This document shows positions 1 through 8,133 of a DNA stretch of 64,000 bases, piece after piece. Numbering within the stretch: the stretch's first letter is position 1; each line of letters starts with the position of its first letter. Location: contig NZ_OZ243890.1 in the NCBI RefSeq assembly GCF_965213555.1, positions 558,001 through 622,000 on the forward strand, written 5' to 3'. Below the pieces are notes generated by a model. It ran no database searches. It was not told where the DNA came from and saw only the letters and a list, made by a program, of their open reading frames with translations. The stretch comes from Acuticoccus sp965213555. GTDB taxonomy: Bacteria > Pseudomonadota > Alphaproteobacteria > Rhizobiales > Amorphaceae. The translations under genes were made by a program, and so were the position numbers.

Positions 1-1020
1 CGCGGCGGGCTCGCCCTGCGGCCACGTCGGCCCCGACGGCGTGCGCTCCGCGAGTAGCGCGAGCCCGTGCCGGATCGAGCCGTACAGCGTGATGCCGACC
101 CCGTGCATCCCGTGCTGGCGCACGACCGGCGTCAGCTCGATGACGCGCGCGTCGTCCGGCCACGGGTCGCGCCAGGGCATGCGCATCTCGATGGGGTCGT
201 AGCCCACCAGGACGATGCAGTCCGCCCTGGCGACGAGCGGCAGCAAGTGGCGGTCGGCGAGCGGTGACAGGCCTGCCCCGCCGAGCGCCTGCGGACCGTC
301 CTCGTCGATGAGCCCCTTGCCCTTGTAGGTGGTGACAAGCGGCGCGCCGATCGACCGCACGAAGGCGGCGACCGCGTCGGCCGCCTCGTCGTTCACCGCG
401 TCGAGCCCCGCGATGACGAGCGGCCGCTGGGCGCCGGCGATCCACTCGCGTGCCCTTGCGAGCTCCGGTCCCGCCACGGGCTGCGCCCTGCCGCCGACCC
501 CAGGGGGTGCGGTGGGGCTGTTCTCGGCGTCACCCTCGGCGACGGGCACCGGCACGTCGATGTGGACGGGCCCTGGCTGCCCGGTCATGGCAAGGCACAA
601 GGCCTTGTCGACGACCCGGTTGAGGCTCTGCGGCGCAGCGCGGAACGTTGCCTTGACGACGGGCCGCAGCACCGCGGCGTGGTCGAAGACCTGGTGCGTG
701 TAGGTGTCGGCCTCCCAGCCCTCGACGCAACCGGTGAGGACGACCAGCGGCACGCGCTCCTGATGCGCGTTGGCGATCACGTTGACCGCGTTCGCGACCC
801 CCGGACCCACGGTGGCGACGAGGATGCCCGGCGCGCCGGTGGCGTGCCACACCCCCTCGGCCATGAAGCCGGCAACGTTCTCGTGCTTGGTGAGGTGGAA
901 GGCGATGCCGGCCCGCGTCAGCGCGTCGACCAGCGCCAGCGTCTCGCCGCCGGGGATGCCGAAGGCGTGGGTCGCCCCGAACGCGGCGAGCTTCTGGGCG
1001 ATGAGGTCGGCGTTCCTCAT
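1..1020 (-). CDS. Thiamine-diphosphate-dependent enzyme, acetolactate synthase-like (3' end beyond window)
   Basis: About 340 residues are visible; the C-terminal part lies outside the window. The start is the ATG at 1018-1020 (MRNADLIAQKLAAFG). The N-terminal Pyr domain has FGIPGGE near residue 20 and the KHEN motif whose Glu normally activates the thiazolium ring, then the GPGVANAVN stretch typical of the acetolactate synthase / benzoylformate decarboxylase superfamily. A central TPP_enzyme_M-like domain follows (RPLVIAGLDAVN, then GAPLVTTYKGKG). The PP-binding domain with its GDG signature is not in view, so the exact substrate (2-oxo acid decarboxylation or acetolactate-type ligation) cannot be assigned. 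A short open frame upstream on the same strand (about 1018-1197, no convincing start) ends in ATGA overlapping this start codon. Confidence 0.85.
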   Translation of the reverse strand, partial: MRNADLIAQKLAAFGATHAFGIPGGETLALVDALTRAGIAFHLTKHENVAGFMAEGVWHATGAPGILVATVGPGVANAVNVIANAHQERVPLVVLTGCVEGWEADTYTHQVFDHAAVLRPVVKATFRAAPQSLNRVVDKALCLAMTGQPGPVHIDVPVPVAEGDAENSPTAPPGVGGRAQPVAGPELARAREWIAGAQRPLVIAGLDAVNDEAADAVAAFVRSIGAPLVTTYKGKGLIDEDGPQALGGAGLSPLADRHLLPLVARADCIVLVGYDPIEMRMPWRDPWPDDARVIELTPVVRQHGMHGVGITLYGSIRHGLALLAERTPSGPTWPQGEPAA

Positions 1021-1379
1021 GCCGCGAGCGTCGCAGCGCCGCGCTCCGCACGCTTAAGGTCGGCGCCGTCGTCGTCGCAGAACGCTCTGAGGAGCTGCGT
1101 CGCCGCCGGGCATGCTCGGACGTGCGTCACGTCGGGCACGAGGCGGGCGAGCGTCCCCTCGGTTACGGGGGCGGTGGTCAAGGTGAGGCTCCGGAAGGGA
1201 CGGCGGACGCCGGCATCCTATTCGCGGTGCGTCGTACCGCAAGCTCGCTTCGGGACACTGCGACTTGCGACGGGCGCGCCATCGCGCCATGTGCGGTGGA
1301 CGCGTGCCACGGCACGCGGCACACCCCTCGCGCTGAAGACCCCTCGCGAGGGGCCTCGCGGTGACCCAACCGGACGGAC
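1021..1379. other. Intergenic region between the divergent TPP enzyme and ribA
   Basis: No convincing gene. On the minus strand a frame running from a TAG near 1216 to the TGA overlapping the TPP-enzyme start could encode about 60 residues (ending KRAERGAATLAA). It has only TTG/GTG candidate starts and resembles nothing I know. A perfect 14-bp palindrome, CCCCTCGCGAGGGG, lies at 1340-1353, about 26 bp before the ribA start; its function is unknown. I see no FMN riboswitch. Confidence 0.4.
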
Positions 1380-2411
1380 ATGCTGACGACCACCGAACCC
1401 CGCCTCAAGGTGACCGATCCGGGGTTCGTGGCGGCGCATCGGCTGGTCGGCGAGGTTGCCGCGGGACGCCCCGTGCTCCTGCGCGACGGTGTCGAGGAGG
1501 TTCTGGCCTCGCCCATCGACGGCGGTCCGGTGCTGTCCGGTCGCCTCGCCGTCACCGGAGCGCGCGCCGCCTACCTCGGGCTCACCGAGGCGCCGACGAT
1601 CCTCGCAGGCCCGGCCGACGCCGACGCGCTGATCGCGCTCGCCGCGGCGGACGGCGTCGCGGCGCCACGGGCGGAGCCGGCGGGGCTCCTCGCGATCGCC
1701 GCGACCGAGCTCGCCAAGCTCGCCGGGGTCGTCCCCGCGATGACGCTCGGCGCGCCGGCCGACGCTGCGGGGACCTTCCCGGCGGACGTCCTCGCCGCGG
1801 ACGCGAGCGACGTCCTTGCGCTGCGCCGCGCCATCGCGGTCACGGCACGACCGATGGCGTGCGCCAGCGTTCCCCTCGCCGCCGGCGCGACGGCCACGGT
1901 GACCGCGTACCGCAACGCCGTCGGCGGCACGGTGACCACGGTCGCGGTGGGCGATCCGATGCCCGGCGCGCTGGTGCGCGTCCACTCGTCCTGCGCGACC
2001 GGCGACATCCTCGGTTCGCAACGGTGCGACTGCGGGGCGCAGTTGCAGCTCGCCCTGCGCCGCATCGCCCAGGAAGGCGGGCTCCTGGTGTACACCGCGC
2101 AGGAGGGGCGCGGCATCGGGCTCGTCAACAAGCTGCGCGCCTACGCACTGCAGGACCGCGGTCTCGACACGGTGGAAGCCAACCTCGCGCTCGGCTTCCA
2201 CGACGACGAGCGGGAGTACGCCGCGGCCGCCGCGGTGCTGACGCAGCTCGGGATCACCGACGTCCGCCTGATGACGAACAACCCCGCCAAGGCCGCGGGG
2301 CTCGAAGCGCTCGGCATCACCGTCGTCGCCGTGCCGCTCTTCGGTCCCGTCACCGAGGCGAACCGGCTCTACCTCGCCACCAAGCGCCTGCGCAGCGGTC
2401 ACCGGCTCTAG
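1380..2411 (+). CDS. ribA: GTP cyclohydrolase II (with degenerate N-terminal RibB-like domain)
   Basis: Converts GTP to 2,5-diamino-6-ribosylamino-4(3H)-pyrimidinone 5'-phosphate, formate and pyrophosphate, the first step of riboflavin synthesis, in the cytosol. The zinc site is intact: HSSCATGDILGSQRCDCG gives the three Cys ligands in C-x10-C-x-C spacing. Downstream are the YTAQEGRGIGL loop with the catalytic Tyr/Arg region, LQDRG, VEANLALGF and the TNNP motif that binds the guanine. The first ~140 residues look like a diverged partner of 3,4-dihydroxy-2-butanone-4-phosphate synthase but lack its recognisable acidic active-site motif, as in long alphaproteobacterial RibA proteins of roughly 350 residues. 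The ATG has a GGACGGA stretch just upstream. Confidence 0.92.
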   Translation: MLTTTEPRLKVTDPGFVAAHRLVGEVAAGRPVLLRDGVEEVLASPIDGGPVLSGRLAVTGARAAYLGLTEAPTILAGPADADALIALAAADGVAAPRAEPAGLLAIAATELAKLAGVVPAMTLGAPADAAGTFPADVLAADASDVLALRRAIAVTARPMACASVPLAAGATATVTAYRNAVGGTVTTVAVGDPMPGALVRVHSSCATGDILGSQRCDCGAQLQLALRRIAQEGGLLVYTAQEGRGIGLVNKLRAYALQDRGLDTVEANLALGFHDDEREYAAAAAVLTQLGITDVRLMTNNPAKAAGLEALGITVVAVPLFGPVTEANRLYLATKRLRSGHRL

Positions 2412-2518
2412 CAGCCCGCCGAAGACGTGGGCGGCGACCGCAGCCGGATTGCGATCCCCTCGTCGGAGGCGAGCGGGGGTGATCGGCAAGCGCGTGGCTC
2501 GCGGGACGGATCGGAGGG

Positions 2519-3250
2519 ATGGTCTCGTCCGTGCCGCTCGAGGGGCGGGGGCCGCAGGACCGCCCTCTGCGCGCGATCCGCGCGCCCGGCGATGCGGCGC
2601 CGGACAAGCTCGATCCGCGGGTCGCGGCGCTCCCTTCGCGCATGGGCCGCCCGTCGCTCCCGCCGGAGATGCGGCTCCGGGCGACGCGGCTGCCGACGCT
2701 CCGCTCGGTGCACTCGGTGCGCTCGCAGCGCCAGCCCATGGAGGCGGTCGACTTCGACCTCCTGTTCCGCCGGTTCGCCGAGCTCGAGCTTGGGTTCCGG
2801 CTCGACAACGCCGTCCGGCATCCGACCACCGTTCCCCACGATCGGACGCGGCCGATGGGGGCGACGTGGCCCGTGAGTTCCGTGCCGCGCTCGTCGCGCT
2901 GCCGGAGGCGAAGGCGCTCATGTCGGCCGAGCACTCTTCCCGTCGACGGTACGCCGATCGAGGCGTGGCCCGCCATGAAGAGCTCCGTGCGGAAGGGACG
3001 ACGCCACGCCGCTTCCCGGCGGCGGCGGCGGGCGCAGCGCCGGCGCGGGCTTGCGCGGCGGGACGCGCTCCGACGCGACCCATGCGTCCGCCACCGAGCC
3101 CGACGCCCGGCTCCACCGCGAGGGCGACGGCGGCGAGGGCGGGCTCGCCTTCGTGGGCCGTGTCTGCATGGAGAACCGCCACGGCCTGGCGGTGGGCGTA
3201 CCGGCGGCCCGCACGACGGGCCCGACGGAGCGCGAGGCGACGGCTGTCGA
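2519..3250 (+). pseudogene. IS5-family transposase remnant, multiply frameshifted and truncated
   Basis: The pieces are in order but in different frames. They read PLEGRGPQDRPLRAIRA, GRPSLPPEMRLRATRL and AVDFDLLFRRFAELEL, then after a shift GDVAREFRAALVALPEAKAL, then LPVDGTPIEAWPAMKS, then DATHASATEPDARLHREGDG and CMENRHGLAV. These match the usual IS5-type transposase order (PLR.IK..., GRPSIPPE, LDYDLLFRWF, VDGTLIEAWAS, THAS.TDPEARLYRKG, MENRHGLVV). At least three frame changes are needed, and the C-terminal catalytic half is missing. Homology stops near 3250, exactly where the sequence turns AT-rich. No terminal inverted repeats were found. It marks the left side of the accessory region. Confidence 0.85.
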
Positions 3251-3318
3251 TGACAAACGGAATTTAGTTGCTGCTGCGGAAGCAGCGACAGACGTCGAGC
3301 AGACATCATAAGGGCCGA

Positions 3319-3534
3319 ATGGACGCATACCGAAAAGCTGGCATTCCTGCCAGGACGCTTGACGCAAAATCTTGGAAAGATGAAGAGAGGCGCCAATCAA
3401 TTGTCGGTGAGCTTTTGGATGATATCGAAAGTGCACTGGAGTCCGAGAATGTCGCGGACTCGCCGAACGGTGACGGCGCAGGTGGCGCAGATCCCACGGA
3501 CGACTCATTTGACAACGATATGAGTTGGAACTGA
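3319..3534 (+). CDS. Unknown acidic protein, 71 residues, paired with the next gene
   Basis: Not recognised. The predicted protein begins MDAYRKAGIPARTLDAKSWK and has a charged helical segment (DEERRQSIVGELLDDIESAL) followed by an Asp/Gly/Ser-rich acidic tail ending DDSFDNDMSWN. An upstream in-frame ATG at 3268 exists, but it falls at the IS5 remnant junction, so 3319 is preferred. Its stop is one base before the GTG of the next gene, so the two are probably translated together. Base composition is clearly AT-richer than the chromosome. Position beside orphan Rhs modules suggests a displaced toxin-tail/immunity remnant, but nothing in the sequence proves it. Confidence 0.5.
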   Translation: MDAYRKAGIPARTLDAKSWKDEERRQSIVGELLDDIESALESENVADSPNGDGAGGADPTDDSFDNDMSWN

Positions 3535-3535
3535 A

Positions 3536-4120
3536 GTGTACTTTCTTGGAACAGGCGATGATGTGGCGCGTTTGGCGGATTGGCTAGATAGTGATGGATG
3601 GGTAGGCACTGAAGTTTACGTGAAGGACGGACTATGCCCAATCAAGCTTGATAAGCCTTCTATGTTAGTGGCAAACATGGATCGCGGTGTGCACGCATTT
3701 GCGTTGGTTAAGCCTGGAGTGTCCATCCAGCCGATTGGACATAGAATTATACGTTCTTATGAAGACACGCCTATGACGCAAGTCCTTCCGAGCCGCGGAG
3801 GCCCTTCCCTTCACTTTGCCGTAACATACCGGACGGATCGAACATTTCATGATGGGAAAAGTAGAAACATACTTAGTGAATTCTGGTTGGTGGTTATGTC
3901 TGCCTACAGAGATATCAGTACTGGTCATCGGCTCGACAACTTCAGCATAGTCTCTGCGCATAACGTATTTTGTAGGTCAATCGACAGTGCGACCACCGAG
4001 ATCAATACGCCTAAGGGACCTTATGCCCTGCTTACCGGAAGCAACGCGTTGTCTGATCCCGACAACTGGTTGATGTTCATTCACCATAAACGCATCGAGC
4101 CCTTATCTAATTTTCTTTGA
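3536..4120 (+). CDS. Unknown protein, 194 residues, AT-rich; immunity-like by context
   Basis: Starts at a GTG one base after the preceding stop (MYFLGTGDDVARLADWLDSD). I do not recognise the family. The protein is soluble-looking, with no signal peptide or membrane segment, and mixed alpha/beta in character (TPMTQVLPSRGGPSLHFAVT in the middle; PDNWLMFIHHKRIEPLSNFL at the end). Codon usage and base composition are AT-rich, like the immunity-like genes at 5310, 9055 and 10902 and unlike flanking housekeeping genes. This suggests acquisition together with the Rhs cassettes. It could be an immunity protein whose toxin was lost, or an unrelated cargo gene. Confidence 0.6.
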   Translation: MYFLGTGDDVARLADWLDSDGWVGTEVYVKDGLCPIKLDKPSMLVANMDRGVHAFALVKPGVSIQPIGHRIIRSYEDTPMTQVLPSRGGPSLHFAVTYRTDRTFHDGKSRNILSEFWLVVMSAYRDISTGHRLDNFSIVSAHNVFCRSIDSATTEINTPKGPYALLTGSNALSDPDNWLMFIHHKRIEPLSNFL

Positions 4121-4268
4121 CAATAATCATGCGGCGCTTTGGGTGCGGCCTTCTACGGCCATCAAATTGTTACCGATTAGCCGTGTAAGTAGTTTGTTAG
4201 AGTGTGCGTCATTAGCTGATTTGCAACTGTTCAGTCCGAACGGTTGATCGCGAGCGAAGCCCGGAGCT

Positions 4269-4367
4269 GCCGCCCGCTAGTGCCGATGCCCCGGCACGCT
4301 CCACAACCGCGCCCCTCGCACGCTGGGCACGGCACCGCGACCAAGTCCTGCCCCAACACCCGTCGCA
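4269..4367. repeat. 98-99 bp direct repeat, copy 1 (gspE 3'-end sequence fused to Rhs)
   Basis: Positions 4269-4367 repeat 5869-5967 (constant offset of 1600 bp) with only about two mismatches. Copy 2 forms the 3' end of the minus-strand gspE remnant, including its Cys-rich CPACEGRGCGAC coding stretch. Copy 1 has the same sequence joined directly to the ATG of the Rhs fragment. The repeat therefore marks a recombination or duplication junction. Confidence 0.85.
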
Positions 4368-5329
4368 TGGCGAGCTACGGCGTCCACCTCGACCACGACG
4401 GCTCGGTGCGCCGCGTCACCGCCCCGTCCGGCGCGCCGGTCGTCGAGGTCGCCTACCAGCCCTACGGCGAGGAGGAGCGGACCGAGGTAGGCGTCGCGCC
4501 CACCGAGGAGACCCGAGGCTTCCTCGGCGGGCGCCACGACGCGATGACCGGCCTCACCTACCTCAACGCACGGTACTACGACCCCCTCATCGGACGCTTC
4601 ATCTCCCCCGATCGCCTCGATCCCAACACACCCGGCGTCGGCGTCAACCGGTACGCCTACGCCGCAAACGATCCCGTCAACCTCATCGATCCGAGCGGCA
4701 TGTGGAGCGCCGAGGCCTCGCCATCCGACCGCGGCGGATCCATGGACGGCCTCGGCGGAAACCCCTCCGATGATCCCGGAGGCGGTGACTTCGGCGGTGG
4801 TTTCGGGGGCGGGTGGAGCAGCTTTGGGCCAACTCAAACATATGCAACCGATATAACAGTTTCCGTCTACAATGATCCGACGAAGCCACTCGGACGGTCG
4901 ATACCAATAGCGCTGCCTAAAGCCGTCACGATCGCAATCGCCATAGCCGGTCTGCTGAACGAGGAGGCGGACGACAAAGACAAGAGAGAGCACCCGGAAG
5001 ACGGTCCGGTTGAGCGAGATGCGATAACCTCGGAGCGATCTGGGCAAGCACCCAACCCGACTCCCCAACCACCTGAAGACGATGAGCGAACCCAAGCGGC
5101 GAAAGACGCTAAGAAATTGAGCGACCGCCGAGCCGACAAGCTTGCCCGAAGGATGGAATACCTGGACGCACATGCCTTAAAGGATGAGTACAACTATGAC
5201 TCAAAGACAGACCTATATCATAACAGTTAAACAGGGGACGTATTTGCTGGACCTAGGAAAGGTTCCGGCTTCTTCGAACACCTAGGGAACACTGGGAAAA
5301 ACCTTTCAAATGAACAGCAGATGGTATGA
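4367..5329 (+). pseudogene. Orphan Rhs C-terminal module with type-33-like polymorphic toxin tip, interrupted by an in-frame TAA
   Basis: Only the end of an Rhs protein is present. It begins MASYGVHLDHDGSVRR and contains the RHS-repeat core signature (GLTYLNARYYDPLIGRFISP, then DPVNLIDPSGMW) after which Rhs tips diverge. The tip has a Gly/Asp linker, then KKLSDRRADKLARRMEYLDA and HALKDEYNYDSKTDLYHNS, resembling the C-terminal 'DAHxLKxD...DLY' toxins known as polymorphic toxin type 33. A TAA at 5228-5230 stops the frame. Beyond it the same frame reads TGDVFAGPRKGSGFFEHLGN to a TGA at 5327-5329, as expected if a Lys codon (AAA) mutated to TAA. The 5' side is fused to gspE-derived sequence, so no native start or promoter remains. 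The true end overlaps the next gene by 20 bp. Confidence 0.8.
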
Positions 5330-5732
5330 GTTTGAAGTGGAAATACGCTTGGCCTTCCAAGGGGTATCTCCAAGCGTTAAATATTTCGAGTTGAAGATTC
5401 CCAAGGCTAATACGATTCTTGAACGAGGTGAGCGTGATAGTATCCAAATTCTACCTAGAAATAATCTTATTTCTTACAGATCTGATGCCATGTCGTGGGA
5501 TGCACCGCTTGTGGATCATTGGACATATCTCGAAAGTCGGTTCAACGATAAACAAGACGCCCTCGTTGAGCTGTCAAAAGCTTGTTCGAAAACCGTATGC
5601 TCGATTATTGTTACCTCATGTAGTCAATTTGTTGACGTAGCATTTCCCGGCAAAATGCTCGATTTCCTTAACTTGATCGACGCCTATGTTGAAATAGTCC
5701 TTCGCAAGGACACCTCGACGGATGAGGATTGA
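5310..5732 (+). CDS. Probable immunity protein, DUF4279-like
   Basis: 140 residues (MNSRWYEFEVEIRLAFQG...). The pattern of an N-terminal strand YEFEVEIRL, a central Trp-containing strand (MSWDAPLVDHW), a helix with Leu/Lys repeats (DKQDALVELSKAC) and a final FPGKMLDFLNLIDAYVEIVL resembles DUF4279 proteins. That resemblance is by eye only. The ATG lies inside the 3' end of the toxin reading frame (20-bp overlap with the read-through end at 5329), the usual arrangement for a polymorphic toxin and its cognate immunity gene. It is AT-rich. The open frame is intact although the toxin has a nonsense codon, as expected when immunity remains useful against siblings. Confidence 0.65.
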   Translation: MNSRWYEFEVEIRLAFQGVSPSVKYFELKIPKANTILERGERDSIQILPRNNLISYRSDAMSWDAPLVDHWTYLESRFNDKQDALVELSKACSKTVCSIIVTSCSQFVDVAFPGKMLDFLNLIDAYVEIVLRKDTSTDED

Positions 5733-5868
5733 TCGAGCGGTCTGTTCCTTACATGCTGCAAATGTACAGCCGAAATGTCGCCCGACGATGAAGTTCCGGC
5801 GCCGCTGTCTTGAGACGGTGACGTGTGGTTAACCTTCATAAGCCACTCCTCCAGTCGAGCGTGCAATC

Positions 5869-5967
5869 GCCGCCCGCTAGTGCCGATGCCCCCGCACGCT
5901 CCACAACCGCGCCCCTCGCACGCTGGGCACGGCACCGCGACCAAGTCCTGCCCCAACACCCCTCGCA
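5869..5967. repeat. 98-99 bp direct repeat, copy 2 (within gspE 3' end)
   Basis: Partner of 4269-4367, with mismatches at 5893/4293 and near 5962/4362. It lies in the zinc-finger-encoding 3' part of the minus-strand gspE remnant, so this copy is probably the original context. Confidence 0.85.
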
Positions 5968-6900
5968 GCACATCGCGCACGATGTACTCGTCGACGCCAA
6001 GGTCGACCAGCCGTGTGAACCGCCGTGGACGGGCTCGAAGTGTGCAGCGTCGACAGCACCAGCCGACCGACGAGCGCCGCACGGCAGGCGATCTGCGCCG
6101 TCTCCCCGTCCCGGATCTCGCCCACCATGATCACGTTCGGGTCCTGCCGCAGGATCGAGCGCAGCACGCTCGCGAAGGTCAGCCCGATCTCCTCCTGAAC
6201 TTGAATCTGATCGATCCCCGCGATCTGGTACTCCACAGGATCCTCCACCGTCACGATCTTCCGGCGCCCGTTGTTGAGGTGCACCAGCGCGGTGGTGAGC
6301 GTCGTCGTCTTGCCCGAACCCGTCGGTCCGGTAGCCAGGAACAGCCCGTTGGGCTGCTCGATGATGGCTCGGACTGCTGCCTGGGTGTCGATGTCGAAGC
6401 CGAGAGCGTCCCATCCGAGCCGCACCGCCTTCGGATCGAGGACGCGGCACACGATGCTCTCCCCATGCTGCGTCGGCACCGAGGACATGCGAAAATCGAT
6501 CACCCGTCCGCCCACCACGACGGTCATGCGGCCGTCCTGGGGCCGGCGACGCTCCGCGACGTTCATGCCGGACAGCACCTTCAGGCGAGCAATGACCGCG
6601 TCGGCACTGACCGCGTTGGCGCGGTCCTGGGCCAACAGCACCCCGTTCATCCGGAAGCGGATGGACAGACCGGATGCATCGGACGAGACGTGGACGTCCG
6701 ACGCCCCGTGCGCGATGGCATCGTTGAGCCGGTCGGCGACGAACTTGATGACTGGGCCATCGGAAGCCCCTTCCAAGACGCTCGCGCGATCGCGGCTCGT
6801 CTGATCCTCGCTGATGGTCTGGGTAGCCCCTTCAGCCTGGGCGGCATCGAGGAGGCGGCGGATCGCGTGCCTCGGCGCCGCGCCGGGTCGGACGTCGCGA
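5869..6900 (-). pseudogene. GspE/PilB-type secretion ATPase, frameshifted and truncated
   Basis: Type II secretion / type IV pilus assembly ATPase. Visible in order are the N2-domain stretch DGPVIKFVADRLNDAIAHGA and SDVHVSSD, RRRPQDGRM, VPTQHGESIVCRVLD, the Walker A GLFLATGPTGSGKTTT, the Asp box IVTVEDPVEYQIAGI, DPNVIMVGEIRDGETAQIA (Walker B) and LVLSTLHTS (His box). Around 6030-6060 the frame is lost; the continuation is found in another frame as FTRLVDLGVDEYIVRDVLRG and VPCPACEGRGCGACGG (zinc motif). The N1 domain is missing upstream. A second fragment of the same gene lies on the plus strand at 7620-7785. Non-functional as it stands. Confidence 0.85.
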
Positions 6901-6926
6901 TCGATCGTCTGCCCCAAGACGAGGGA

Positions 6927-7232
6927 ACGCTGGTCGCGGTGGCTCGCGGTGCCTCACCGAGCGGCGAGCTGCTCGAGGTGCCGCAACTTCTGGCCCGCCA
7001 GGTCGAGGACGTGACGATCGCGTACTGGGGGCGAGCCAATGCCGTGATGGCGCTCGGTTGGACGCAGGCGTGGCCGGAGGACGCCGACCTGTTGCCGGAG
7101 CTCGTGCGGATCGGAGCGACGTTGAGCGAGGGGTCGTTCGTTCCCCTCTTGCTGCAACCGGCGCTGGGGGAAAGGCGCGCGAGGATGTCGCTGTCGTCGG
7201 TGATGCCACCGCCGCGAGCGACAGCACGATGA
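6927..7232 (+). pseudogene. GspJ-like minor pseudopilin C-terminal fragment
   Basis: The plus-strand frame ending at the TGA 7230-7232 reads GELLEVPQLLARQVEDVTIA, YWGRANAVMALGWTQAWPED and LLPELVRIGATL. It has the 'LL..V.dv...Yw....W...W.....LP..VrI.l' layout of the C-terminal part of GspJ/GspI-type minor pseudopilins. The pilin-like N-terminus is missing because the opposite-strand gspE remnant occupies that side. The next ORF starts inside its stop codon (ATGA), as in pseudopilin operons. Assignment rests on pattern only. Confidence 0.45.
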
Positions 7233-7591
7233 GTCGCCCACCACGGTCCCGACGCACCGGCATCGCGTTGATCCCGGCGCTGATCGCCGCCATGCTCCTC
7301 TCGAGCCTGGCACTTTTGGTGCAGGCGCGGACGGGGGCGGATGCTGTGACGGTGGGACGTCTCATCGAGACAAACCGTGAGGCGTTCGCGCGATGGTCGG
7401 CCCACGAGCTGGCGCGCGTGGAGGCTGCACGGGCCCTGATCCGTCGTGGTTCAAGGATGCCGCCGTTCGAGCTCGATGTCCCGCGATCGGGCGCAACCGG
7501 TCTCAGGTGGATGGTATTGGTCCAGCGCGTTGCAAAGACCGACGGCGGGCGCGACGCGGTCGAGATCACCTTTCGACCCGTGGGCGAGTAG
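7229..7591 (+). CDS. Pseudopilin-like (possible GspK N-terminal) protein, 120 residues
   Basis: Starts MSRPPRSRRTGIALIPALIA, a short positively charged leader followed by a hydrophobic helix (IALIPALIAAMLLSSLALLV). That fits a prepilin-like N-terminus or a signal anchor. The rest (FARWSAHELARVEAARALIR, then a Ser/Arg and VEITFRPVGE end) is soluble. In type II secretion operons gspK follows gspJ with this kind of overlap. GspK is normally about 300 residues, so this is either a truncated GspK or a different small pseudopilin. It is bounded downstream by a displaced gspE fragment. Confidence 0.45.
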   Translation: MSRPPRSRRTGIALIPALIAAMLLSSLALLVQARTGADAVTVGRLIETNREAFARWSAHELARVEAARALIRRGSRMPPFELDVPRSGATGLRWMVLVQRVAKTDGGRDAVEITFRPVGE

Positions 7592-7619
7592 CCAGACCTC
7601 GCCGACGCCGACCGCTCAG

Positions 7620-7785
7620 CCCACTTCGCTTCGACGTCGAGACCCAGGCGGCGGTCCGGGCCATCATCGAACGTCCCAACGGGCTGTTCCTGGTTACCGG
7701 ACCGACCGGTTCGGGCAAGACGACGACGCTCTACACCGCGCTGACACTCTACACCGCGCTGGTGCACCTCAACAACGGGGCGCCG
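7620..7785 (+). pseudogene. Displaced gspE fragment (Walker A region), inverted relative to the main gspE remnant
   Basis: Translates as FDVETQAAVRAIIERPNGLF followed by LVTGPTGSGKTTTLYTALTL and YTALVHLNNG, nearly the same as the minus-strand copy near 6260-6410 (FDIDTQAAVRAIIEQPNGLF). It contains a small internal tandem duplication, CTCTACACCGCGCTG twice. It is cut off on the right by the IS3-family element starting at 7790, which suggests the IS inserted in or recombined at gspE. Confidence 0.85.
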
Positions 7786-7854
7786 CAGGTGGCCTGCCCC
7801 CTGAAAAGTGGTCCTCCGTGAGGTAGGCTTTCGAGCCTTTGGAGGACGTCAGGA

Positions 7855-8133
7855 ATGCCGCAGAAGAAGCACAAGCCCGAGGAGATCGTCGCGAAGCTGA
7901 GGCAGGTCGATGTGCTGGTTTCGCAGGGACGTCCGGCCTTGGAGGCGATCCGGGGGATCGCCGTGACGCCGTTCACGTACTACCGCTGGCGCAAGGAGTT
8001 CGGCGGGCTGAAGACCGACCAGGTGAAGCGGCTGAAGGAGCTCGAGAAGGAGAACGAACGGCTGCGGAAGGCCGTTTCCGACCTGACGCTGGAGAAGCTG
8101 ATCCTGCGCGAGGCCGCCTCGGGAAACTTCTGA
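7855..8133 (+). CDS. IS3-family transposase OrfA
   Basis: 92 residues. The N-terminal helix-turn-helix (KPEEIVAKLRQVDVLVSQGR, then TPFTYYRWRKEFGGL) binds the IS ends. A leucine-zipper-like coiled coil follows (VKRLKELEKENERLRKAVSD) and the protein ends REAASGNF, typical of this IS3 subgroup. Its TGA at 8131-8133 overlaps the first codons of orfB, where a programmed frameshift normally makes the OrfAB fusion transposase. Confidence 0.9.
   Translation: MPQKKHKPEEIVAKLRQVDVLVSQGRPALEAIRGIAVTPFTYYRWRKEFGGLKTDQVKRLKELEKENERLRKAVSDLTLEKLILREAASGNF

Noticed and set aside
1340..1353. Palindrome before ribA as a terminator or FMN riboswitch
   Set aside because: No T tract follows and none of the conserved FMN riboswitch elements are present.
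1218..3182. Long minus-strand open frame of 654 codons across ribA and the IS5 remnant
   Set aside because: It is antisense to ribA, whose motifs are unambiguous; Arg/Gly-rich shadow frame of high-GC coding DNA.
4244..4366. TTG-started extension of the orphan Rhs fragment
   Set aside because: This stretch is antisense gspE 3'-end sequence duplicated from 5869-5967, not an Rhs N-terminus.
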